A DNA stretch of 64,000 bases from Ga0077530 sp046293075 (lineage in GTDB: Bacteria; Pseudomonadota; Alphaproteobacteria; Rhizobiales; Hyphomicrobiaceae). Location of the stretch: assembly GCA_046293075.1 (NCBI GenBank), contig JBKBPL010000021.1:15932-79931 (forward strand). The letters are read 5' to 3'. Shown in pieces: positions 35,136 to 42,062 of the stretch (within the stretch, counting starts at the first letter, position 1; each line of letters opens with the position of its first letter). The notes under the pieces are model-generated. The model was given only the letters and a program-made list of their open reading frames with translations. It searched no databases and was not told the DNA's origin. Position numbers and translations under genes: made by a program.

Positions 35136-35915
35136 ATGGCCCCTGTCTCTGTCGTCATTCCGGCTTACAACGAGGCCGGCAACATCGGCCAGCTCGTCCG
35201 CGAGACCGTGGCCTGCGTGCCGAACAATGTTCTGCACGAAATCGTGGTCGTGGACGACGCCAGCGACGATGGAACGCCCGGCGAGGTTCAGGCCCTCCTC
35301 GGCCTGTTACCTCAACTCCGCTACGTCCGCCATGCGCGTCGCGCCGGCCAAAGCGCCGCGATCATCTCCGGCGTGCGCACCGCTACCGCCCCCCTGATCG
35401 CCACCATGGACGGGGACGGCCAGAACGACCCGCGCGATATCGTCAAGCTTCTCGCTGCCCTCGAGCGCCCCGGGCAGGCGAGCGTCGCCCTCGTCGGCGG
35501 CATCCGGGTAACGCGGCGTGCGACCACCTCGAAGCGTTTTGCGTCGCTGTTCGCCAACTGGCTGCGCAGGCGGCTCCTCAACGACGGCTGTCCGGATACA
35601 GGCTGCGGCATCAAGGTTATCCGGCGCGATGTCCTTCTCGATCTTCCGTACTTTTCTGGGATGCACCGATACCTGCCGGCGCTCATTCAGGCCTACGGCT
35701 ACGAAGCTGTCTATGTGCCGGTCAATGACCGCCCGCGCCGCGTCGGCGTGTCGAAGTACACCAACCTCGGCCGCGGGCTCATCGGCATCTATGATCTCAT
35801 CGGCGTGCGATGGCTGATCCGGCGCACGACGCTGCCGGTAGCCCCTGCCGCCGAGCGCGGTACGGCGGCGGTGCCGCCCCCGACTAACCTCCAGCTCAGC
35901 GAGGAACGCCAGTGA
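35136..35915 (+). CDS. GT2 polyprenyl-phosphate sugar synthase (ArnC/Dpm1-like)
   Basis: Cytoplasmic glycosyltransferase of 259 residues with the start VSVVIPAYNEAGNIGQLVRE, VVVDDASDDGT and the metal-binding ATMDGDGQNDP. The family moves a sugar from a nucleotide donor to polyprenyl phosphate, giving the lipid-linked donor that ArnT-type enzymes use. There are no strong C-terminal TM helices, unlike ArnC. The LAB_N gene overlaps its end by four bases. In rhizobia an equivalent enzyme makes dodecaprenyl-phosphate-galacturonate; which sugar is used here is not visible. Confidence 0.85.
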   Translation: MAPVSVVIPAYNEAGNIGQLVRETVACVPNNVLHEIVVVDDASDDGTPGEVQALLGLLPQLRYVRHARRAGQSAAIISGVRTATAPLIATMDGDGQNDPRDIVKLLAALERPGQASVALVGGIRVTRRATTSKRFASLFANWLRRRLLNDGCPDTGCGIKVIRRDVLLDLPYFSGMHRYLPALIQAYGYEAVYVPVNDRPRRVGVSKYTNLGRGLIGIYDLIGVRWLIRRTTLPVAPAAERGTAAVPPPTNLQLSEERQ

Positions 35916-36256
35916 TTGCAAAACTAGCCTCATGGTGGGCCACACTTTCACCCGTCGAGGTGATGTGGCTTTTCGTCGGTCTCACGGGGCAGGCGCTGTT
36001 CTCAGCCCGCTGGCTCGTCCAATGGCTGGTCACGGAGAAGTCCCGTCGCTCGACCGTACCGCACACATTCTGGTACCTCAGCCTGTTCGGGGGCCTGCTC
36101 GTCCTCGCATATGGTATCCATCGCCTAGACCCGGTGATCATCCTCGGGCAGTTCGGCGTGCTGATCTATGCGCGGAACCTGTTCTTCATCCATCGCGAAA
36201 AGCAATCCGCCGTCCCTGACTCAAGCGTCAGCCCATCCGCTGGCCATGCCGTGTAG
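35912..36256 (+). CDS. LAB_N (lipid-A-disaccharide synthase N-terminal-like) membrane protein
   Basis: Small inner-membrane protein of 114 residues with about three helices. QALFSARWLVQWLVTEK, VPHTFWYLSLFGG and LGQFGVLIYARNLF are diagnostic of the stand-alone LAB_N family. Such proteins commonly lie next to ArnT- and ArnC-like genes and are thought to help flip or present lipid-linked sugars; none is well studied. The GTG start at 35912 overlaps the GT2 stop codon (GTGA), with GAGGA just upstream, so the two are coupled. Confidence 0.85.
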   Translation: MIAKLASWWATLSPVEVMWLFVGLTGQALFSARWLVQWLVTEKSRRSTVPHTFWYLSLFGGLLVLAYGIHRLDPVIILGQFGVLIYARNLFFIHREKQSAVPDSSVSPSAGHAV

Positions 36257-36628
36257 GCGTTGACCCGAACCGTTGACGACAACCGGACGCCGCTCGATCA
36301 GGCCGGTGCGTTCTGCCGGTTGACCCGCGCTCAGGTCGGGCGGCGCCGCCCGACCTCATCTGTCTTCAGCCCGCCGTCCTCGCTTCCAGCGGTTGCGCGT
36401 CTCCTTCGCTACGCCACGCGGCCAGACCGCACCGGCCAGTGCCGTGCCTTGCGCCAGGCGCACAGCGACGGGCCGCAATGTCGCGACGATCCTCTCGGGC
36501 TCATGTCGCGGCCTTGCCATCAGCAATCCCCTTGGGCGGATGCTCATGCTCCGGGGCGGAGCAGTTCAAGGGGGCATCGACAGCGCGATGATTTCGAAAT
36601 CCTCGACGTACACTTCAGGCACCACGGC
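36257..36628. other. Intergenic region between convergent LAB_N and spermidine-synthase-like genes
   Basis: 372 bases without a convincing gene. Both neighbours end here, so it should hold their terminators; the perfect palindrome at 36333-36356 is the best candidate. Confidence 0.55.
36333..36356. terminator. Perfect 24-nt palindrome between convergent genes
   Basis: aggtcgggcg and cgcccgacct form a perfect 10-bp stem around gcgc, 76 bases after the LAB_N stop. It works equally on both strands and lies between converging transcripts, which fits a bidirectional terminator. No T-run flanks it. Confidence 0.5.
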
Positions 36629-38917
36629 CTAGCGCCCATACCTGAGCCACAGCGCGCTCAAGATGTCGGAGTAGTCATCCGTCCAGGCATTGAGAAGCGG
36701 CGGTTTGGCGGGCTGCGCGAAGGGCCAGGCAAGAACGCGATCGATGACCGCAGGCGATCTGCTCACGAGGACCACCTGCGAACTGGTCCGATCAAAGCCC
36801 TTTCCTTGCGGCCGGTCGACGGCGATCGCGGTGTACACACCCGGAACGGCACCGGCAACCGCTGTGGCGACCGAGACCAGATCAAGATGGCGATTTGAGA
36901 CGTGAAGTGCCAGCAGACCGTCAGGCGAAAGCTTCTGCAGATAGAGCGTGAGCGCTTCGACGGTCAACAAGTGCACCGGAACGGCGTCCGAAGAGAAGGC
37001 GTCGATCACGAGGTAGTCGAACGTGGCTGCCGGTTCCCTCGCGAGCGTAAGCCGTGCATCGCCGAGGACGACGTCAGCATTCGGTCGGCAGGACGAGAGA
37101 TAGCGAAACCGGCTCGGATCGCTGGCGATGCGCACGACGACCGGATCGATCTCATAGAAGCGCCACGCTTCCTCCGGTCGCGAGTTGCAGGCCATCGCGC
37201 CGGTGCCGAGACCGACGATGCCGACGCGGATCGGCTCGCCCTTCAACTTGCTCGCGCGCGCCACCTCGGCACCTAGAGCCATCGGGCTCTGAGGGTGATA
37301 GTAGGTCATCGGAACCGGGCGCTCGATCAGCGAGCCGTCCTCGGCAATGAGACGGTCGGCGCCATGCAACGTAGTACCGTGCATGAGAAGGCGAACCTTG
37401 CCGTCGCTCGTCATCGCGACGCGATGGGTGCCAAAGAAGCTGCGCTCCGCATCCCCGCGGTTCATCGGAGACGGCAGCGCCGCGATTGCGAGCGCAGCCA
37501 CAGCGGTGAGGACGAGCAGGGCGTGCGGCTTTTCACGCCGGAGAAGGGCGAGGAGGCCAAAGCCGATGAGCATAATCTGCCCCAACCGGCTGCCGGTGGC
37601 GCCCGACAATTGGAGTGAAATCACAAGCGCGAACGCGACGGTTGCGAGGCCGGCGATAGCGACGATCTCGCGCATTTCTTGCCGGGCGATGCGGGCTGCG
37701 ACGCCGGGCCGGCACGCCATGGCCAGCACGAGGAGCAACGGATACTCCCAGATGGCGTTGAAGATCTGCGGCGCAACCAGCGCGGCAAAGATGCCGCCGA
37801 GCACCCCGCCGAGGGACATCCACAGATAGAACTCGGTCAGATGCCGGCTCTCCGGCCGGCGCTCGAAGAGCTCGCGGTGGCACACCATGGTTGCGGCAAA
37901 AAAGGCGACGATGCCGCCCACGGCAGCAATCTGCCATCCGCGGTTGCCTGCCAGCGACATGCCGAGCAGGACCGCGAGCGTTGCAACCGGCTGGAGGAAG
38001 AGCATCCAGCGGTGCGGGATGTAGGGTTTGTCGCGGAAAACGAGAACGAAGGTCGAGAGGAACATTGCGAGCGGCAGAACCCACAGGAATGGGGCTGATG
38101 CGATATCCGTCGTCACGTAGCTCGTGAAGGCGACGAGCAGGCCGGAAGGCACGAAGGCAAGGGCGACCCAGCTGGCACGCTGCTGGAGGGTCGGCTGCCG
38201 CGCGTCGAGGCGTGCGGGCACGTCCGCGGCTCTGGCATTGGCGCCGGCACCAGCCGCGCCGAGTGCGACACTCATCATCATTCCGCAGAGGGCAATCATC
38301 ATCGCCAAGATCACGAAGCCCGACGCCCAGAGTGCGGCCTGGTCCGCAAGCCCGCTGAAAGGTTCGATGATGGTCGGATAGGCGAGGAGTGCGACGAGGC
38401 TTCCGAGGTTGGAAGCGCCATACAGGAAGTACGGGTCACCGGCGTGGGGATGGCCCGTGCGCGCGAACCAAGCTTGGAGCAGCGGCGCATTGGCGGAGAC
38501 GGCAAAGAATGGGAGGCCGACGCCGAGGGCAAGCGTCACGATCAGCCAACCGTAGGCATCGCCGACCGGCGGCTCGGCGCGGCCATCCGCGAGACCGATC
38601 GGCAGGGTGAACATCGCCAAGGCGAGGACGGCCATATGGGCAATGGGGATGAGACGCTGGCGCAGATAGCGACTCAACAGGTGCGCGTAGCAATAGCCGG
38701 CCAGCAGCACCGCTTGGAAGAAGCACATCGAGACCGCCCACACCGACGGCGAACCGCCGAGCTTGGGCAGCACCATCCTTGCGAACATTGGCTGCACGGA
38801 AAAGAGCAGGACGGCTGAAAGGAAGAGGGTTGCCGTGAACGTCAAAAGCACGAGGCGGGTATCGCCAACCGTCCATGCCTGCCGCAGACGCGCGAACTGC
38901 CCGGTCACATACGCCAT
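36629..38917 (-). CDS. Membrane-embedded spermidine-synthase-like fusion protein
   Basis: Protein of 762 residues. About 14 hydrophobic segments occupy the first 500 residues (SAVLLFSVQPMFARMVLPKL, GAPSNLGSL-like loops). A soluble Rossmann-type spermidine synthase domain follows (VGIVGLGTGAMAC, FYEIDPVVVRIA, DVVLGDARLTLA, DYLVIDAFSSDAVP). The last motif holds the catalytic Asp position, but substrate-binding residues of true SpeE proteins are hard to find, so the aminopropyl-transfer activity is uncertain. The family is often labelled a fused MFS/spermidine synthase; the biological role is unknown. GGAGG lies 11 bases before the ATG. Confidence 0.8.
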   Translation of the reverse strand: MAYVTGQFARLRQAWTVGDTRLVLLTFTATLFLSAVLLFSVQPMFARMVLPKLGGSPSVWAVSMCFFQAVLLAGYCYAHLLSRYLRQRLIPIAHMAVLALAMFTLPIGLADGRAEPPVGDAYGWLIVTLALGVGLPFFAVSANAPLLQAWFARTGHPHAGDPYFLYGASNLGSLVALLAYPTIIEPFSGLADQAALWASGFVILAMMIALCGMMMSVALGAAGAGANARAADVPARLDARQPTLQQRASWVALAFVPSGLLVAFTSYVTTDIASAPFLWVLPLAMFLSTFVLVFRDKPYIPHRWMLFLQPVATLAVLLGMSLAGNRGWQIAAVGGIVAFFAATMVCHRELFERRPESRHLTEFYLWMSLGGVLGGIFAALVAPQIFNAIWEYPLLLVLAMACRPGVAARIARQEMREIVAIAGLATVAFALVISLQLSGATGSRLGQIMLIGFGLLALLRREKPHALLVLTAVAALAIAALPSPMNRGDAERSFFGTHRVAMTSDGKVRLLMHGTTLHGADRLIAEDGSLIERPVPMTYYHPQSPMALGAEVARASKLKGEPIRVGIVGLGTGAMACNSRPEEAWRFYEIDPVVVRIASDPSRFRYLSSCRPNADVVLGDARLTLAREPAATFDYLVIDAFSSDAVPVHLLTVEALTLYLQKLSPDGLLALHVSNRHLDLVSVATAVAGAVPGVYTAIAVDRPQGKGFDRTSSQVVLVSRSPAVIDRVLAWPFAQPAKPPLLNAWTDDYSDILSALWLRYGR

Positions 38918-39034
38918 GACACCACTGACCTCCCCTCGACGCACGAACGGGGAAGTATGGCCAGCATTGATTGAGTTTCGCTGAACGGGCCGGGGTGGCG
39001 GGCTTTACCAATCGTTAGGAAGCGCGGGGAGCGC

Positions 39035-39589
39035 TCAGTTCCGGCCCTGCTCGGTTCGCCACGGAGGCCTCCTGTCATCCCCCTCGCGCATCCCGCGCCA
39101 GAACGCGCGGCGCCTGGAGCGGTCCGCTTCCTCCCAGCGGGCGAATGCGGCGCGCTCGGCAGGTGTCAGCTGCTTGGCGATAGCCTGGATGACCTCCAGC
39201 GCACGCAGGCGCATCTCCTGCTCGGCGTCGAACAGGCGCTTCTGAGCGGCGGCGTACTTTTCGGCGTCGAAAGGCTCAGCGATCAGCGTCTTGCGGGCCT
39301 CGTCGCGGGCGGCGTGCACCGCCTCCCGCAGCGGGCGCATCGCATTTCGATCGGCTTCGACCGAGTCCCAGATCGCGCGGCGTCGCTCACGCGGCAGCGT
39401 GACGGCGAAGCCAAAAAGCTGCGCATTGGACGACGAACCGAGCAGCGGCGGGCCTGCGCGCATTGCATGCCAGCGCGAGGCGACGGCACCGAGAACAAGG
39501 CCGTTGAGAAGCAGGGAGACGACGAGCACGGTCAGCAGCCATCTCGGCGCCCGCCGTACAACCCGCGCCTCTCGCGGCCTCAGGATCAT
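39035..39589 (-). CDS. Periplasmic heavy-metal sensor (CnrX/ZraP-like)
   Basis: Protein of 184 residues with one N-terminal TM helix (WLLTVLVVSLLLNGLVLGAV) and a helical periplasmic domain rich in Arg, Glu and Ala (REAVHAARDEARKTL, RLFDAEQEMRLRALEV). This matches the heavy-metal resistance/CnrX-like family, which senses metals or envelope stress for an anti-sigma factor. Its ATG overlaps the anti-sigma stop codon by four bases, so the pair is coupled. No obvious His/Met metal cluster is seen, so the ligand is uncertain. Confidence 0.78.
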   Translation of the reverse strand: MILRPREARVVRRAPRWLLTVLVVSLLLNGLVLGAVASRWHAMRAGPPLLGSSSNAQLFGFAVTLPRERRRAIWDSVEADRNAMRPLREAVHAARDEARKTLIAEPFDAEKYAAAQKRLFDAEQEMRLRALEVIQAIAKQLTPAERAAFARWEEADRSRRRAFWRGMREGDDRRPPWRTEQGRN

Positions 39590-40209
39590 AGGAACTCCTC
39601 CTCGATGATCTCGAGGAGACCCTCGCCATTCAGGAAAGCGAGCGCCTGATTAGCACCATCAGAACCGGTCGTGGCGCTGGCGACCATCTGCGCAACGTCT
39701 GTCGGCACGAGATCCGCCACGCCGACGAGCACACCGGCCACGAGGGAGGCCGCAAGCAGCGCGGCCGTCCGCCAGCCGCCTGTCATGCGGTCGCGCTGTG
39801 GCGTGGCGCCTGCAAGGGCTGCGGCCCGTGCGGTCGCATGTGATATCTCGCCGCTGCCGCGTGGCCAGGCAATGACCACGCCTGAGGTGCCCCCCGCGGC
39901 TGGATGGGTGCCCACGGCCTGCTGCTCGGCGCGCGCGGACTGACCGGGGGCCGTGTTCGCAACGGCCGCGGCAATGCGGTCGGCGAGCGCGCGGGTGTCG
40001 CCGATCGGCGGTCCAGCGGCATGCGCCAGGACAGCATCAAGCGCCCTTGCTTCGCGCAGCAGCCGTGCGGCTTCGGTATCGGTGGCGGCGAGGCTCTGGA
40101 GCCGCTCGCGCTTCTCCGCCGGCCAGCGCGCCGGATCGCCACCAAAGGTGTCGAGCACGTTCTCGAAAGCCGTCAGTTCGGCAAGCCTCTTCTCGCTCGT
40201 CATCATCAT
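39586..40209 (-). CDS. Putative anti-sigma factor, membrane-anchored
   Basis: Protein of about 207 residues. A charged cytoplasmic N-terminal half (LAELTAFENVLDTFGGDPAR, then WPAEKRERLQSLAA) is followed by a single TM helix (TAALLAASLVAGVLVGVADL) and a short periplasmic tail. This topology, and the place between an ECF sigma gene and a CnrX-like gene, identify it as the anti-sigma factor. No zinc HxxxCxxC motif is visible, so it is not a ZAS type. The start is uncertain: three ATGs in a row begin at 40209 and no strong ribosome site is present. Confidence 0.72.
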   Translation of the reverse strand: MMMTSEKRLAELTAFENVLDTFGGDPARWPAEKRERLQSLAATDTEAARLLREARALDAVLAHAAGPPIGDTRALADRIAAAVANTAPGQSARAEQQAVGTHPAAGGTSGVVIAWPRGSGEISHATARAAALAGATPQRDRMTGGWRTAALLAASLVAGVLVGVADLVPTDVAQMVASATTGSDGANQALAFLNGEGLLEIIEEEFL

Positions 40210-40246
40210 TCGGGGCACATGTCGCGCCCCGCCTCTCGTCTTCTTG

Positions 40247-40921
40247 CTACTCGCTGTCCGGCAGCAACTGTCTCCACTCATCCTTCAGCGCGACCTTGAG
40301 AGCCCGCCGGGCCCGCGCCAGCAGCGACTCGACCGCTTCATCCGATATGCCGAGCATGTCGCCCACCTCGATCTGGCTCAAGCCCTCGTAGTGAAACAGC
40401 GTAAGCGCGACGCGCTGACGCTCGGGAAGCGCGGCGAGCGCCGCATCGACCCGTTTCGCCAGGTCGGCCTCCTCGAGCCCGCGGCTCTGCCCGGCGGCCT
40501 GCGGCATCTCGGGGACTTCTGCAACGACGCTGGTCAGCCGATGGCGGCGCAGATGATCGAGGCAGAGGTTCGTGACCACCCGGCGCAGCCAGGGCCGCAG
40601 GCCGCCGGGGCCGAGTTCGAGCGTGCCGGCGTGGTGCCAGACCCGCACGAGCGCCTCCTGGACGATATCCTCCGCATCGCCATCCACCTTGAGCATGCGC
40701 CGGGCCACGGCCAGAAGGCTCCCGGCGTGGCGGTCAATCAACTCGCGGAAGGCGGCGCTGTCGCCATTGCGAATGCGCGCGAGAACGGCGGCCTCTTCGG
40801 CTGCCGTCCCCGCCTCCGGCCCTGGCCGGCCACCCGGCCCCGGACCGCTATCGTGCGCGCGCGTCACGCGACGGCTCCTCACGATCATCTCGACCATCGG
40901 AGTGTAGCTCAGCGCGCGCAT
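40247..40921 (-). CDS. ECF sigma factor
   Basis: RNA polymerase sigma factor of 224 residues with only regions 2 and 4. Region 2 is FRELIDRHAGSLLAVARRML, then DAEDIVQEALVRVWHHA; region 4 is LPERQRVALTLFHYEGLSQI, then ISDEAVESLLARARRALK. An acidic or glycine-rich N-terminal extension of about 40 residues precedes region 2. The ATG at 40921 has GAGG six bases upstream. The anti-sigma gene follows, then the periplasmic sensor, so a signal outside the inner membrane probably frees this factor. Autoregulation is usual for the class, but I see no convincing promoter pair. Confidence 0.88.
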   Translation of the reverse strand: MRALSYTPMVEMIVRSRRVTRAHDSGPGPGGRPGPEAGTAAEEAAVLARIRNGDSAAFRELIDRHAGSLLAVARRMLKVDGDAEDIVQEALVRVWHHAGTLELGPGGLRPWLRRVVTNLCLDHLRRHRLTSVVAEVPEMPQAAGQSRGLEEADLAKRVDAALAALPERQRVALTLFHYEGLSQIEVGDMLGISDEAVESLLARARRALKVALKDEWRQLLPDSE

Positions 40922-40996
40922 GTGTGCCTCGCCTTTTCGTGGCCCGCTTTCGGCGCCCGGCGTTCGCCTCGGGGGCCGGACGCGCCAGCGTTGTGG

Positions 40997-41968
40997 CTAG
41001 AGCTTCTGCTGCTCCCGCTCGGGTGCGTACTCGCCGCCGCGATCCCGGCCGCGTCCACGCCAGCCGCGCTCATCATGGTGACCGCGGCCGCGATGCCAGC
41101 CCCGCGGGTGCTCGTCCCGCGAGATCTTCCCATCCTTGTTGCGGTCGAGACGATCGAACATCTCGCCAGCGACCTTGAAAGCTTGCTCGCGCGTGATCTT
41201 GCCCTCGGCAGTGGCGCCGAAGCGATGGAGGACGCGCTTGACGCGATAATCGATCATCTCCTTGGCGAGGGCCTCTCGGTCTGCGCGGTCGAGCGTGCCG
41301 TCCTTGTTGCGGTCCATGCGGTCGAAGCGCTCGCCGGCGACCCGGATCACCTCGTCGAGTGAAATGCCGCCATCTTTGTCGACCTTGGTGCCGCGCAGGA
41401 AGCCGAGGCGCGGACCCTGCCCGAAACCATGACGGTCGCCGCGCATGGCGGAGAACGGCTCACCGGAGAGGCGGGAGAGGACGTCGCGGCCACGCATGAT
41501 CGGCGGCAGGTCGGCGTCGGTGATCCGCCCATCACTGTCGAGGTCGGCAAGGGCAAAGCGGCGGCGCACCTCATCAAGATACTCGGATTTCGTCACGGAG
41601 CGCCCCAGGCGGGTCTCGCCCGTCCCGGCATCATCCCGATCGGCACGGCGCCAACGAGAGCCGCGATCTTTGCCGCCCTTGGCGAGGGCTGCCTCGATCT
41701 CGGCGACGTCGATGACCCCGTCGCTGTTGAGGTCGAAGCGGGCGAAGCGCTCGCGCACCTTCTCGTCGAAGGCTTCGCGGGTCAACTCGCGGCCCCATCG
41801 GCCGGCGAAGGGGCCCATGCCGAAGCCGTGCCGGCTTTCGTCGTCATACCAACGGTCAATCATGCCGCCGCCCATGCCATGCCCGCGATGACCAGGGGCT
41901 GATACTGCAAATGCCGCACCGCCAACGATCAAAACTGCGGCGACGATGAGGACCTTCTTCTTGGACAT
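40997..41968 (-). CDS. Secreted EF-hand calcium-binding protein
   Basis: Exported protein of 323 residues with signal KKKVLIVAAVLIVGGAAFAV. Several EF-hand loops are readable: DLNSDGVIDVAE, DLDSDGRITDAD, KVDKDGGISLDE, DRNKDGTLDRAD and DRNKDGKISRDE, so at least five units, some degenerate. The C-terminus is Arg/His/Gly-rich (GWHRGRGHHDERGWRGRGRD). It could buffer Ca2+ in the periplasm or act as a Ca2+ sensor. GAGGAG lies nine bases before the ATG. The sigma gene follows 75 bases downstream on the same strand, so the four genes may be one regulatory unit. Confidence 0.83.
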   Translation of the reverse strand: MSKKKVLIVAAVLIVGGAAFAVSAPGHRGHGMGGGMIDRWYDDESRHGFGMGPFAGRWGRELTREAFDEKVRERFARFDLNSDGVIDVAEIEAALAKGGKDRGSRWRRADRDDAGTGETRLGRSVTKSEYLDEVRRRFALADLDSDGRITDADLPPIMRGRDVLSRLSGEPFSAMRGDRHGFGQGPRLGFLRGTKVDKDGGISLDEVIRVAGERFDRMDRNKDGTLDRADREALAKEMIDYRVKRVLHRFGATAEGKITREQAFKVAGEMFDRLDRNKDGKISRDEHPRGWHRGRGHHDERGWRGRGRDRGGEYAPEREQQKL

Positions 41969-42062
41969 TCCGGGAACTCCTCGAGTCCGAGCTGATTTCG
42001 AGGAGTGAACGCCTTGGGCGGGAGAAATCCGTCGCCCTACTTGTGATCAAATTGGCGCATGT

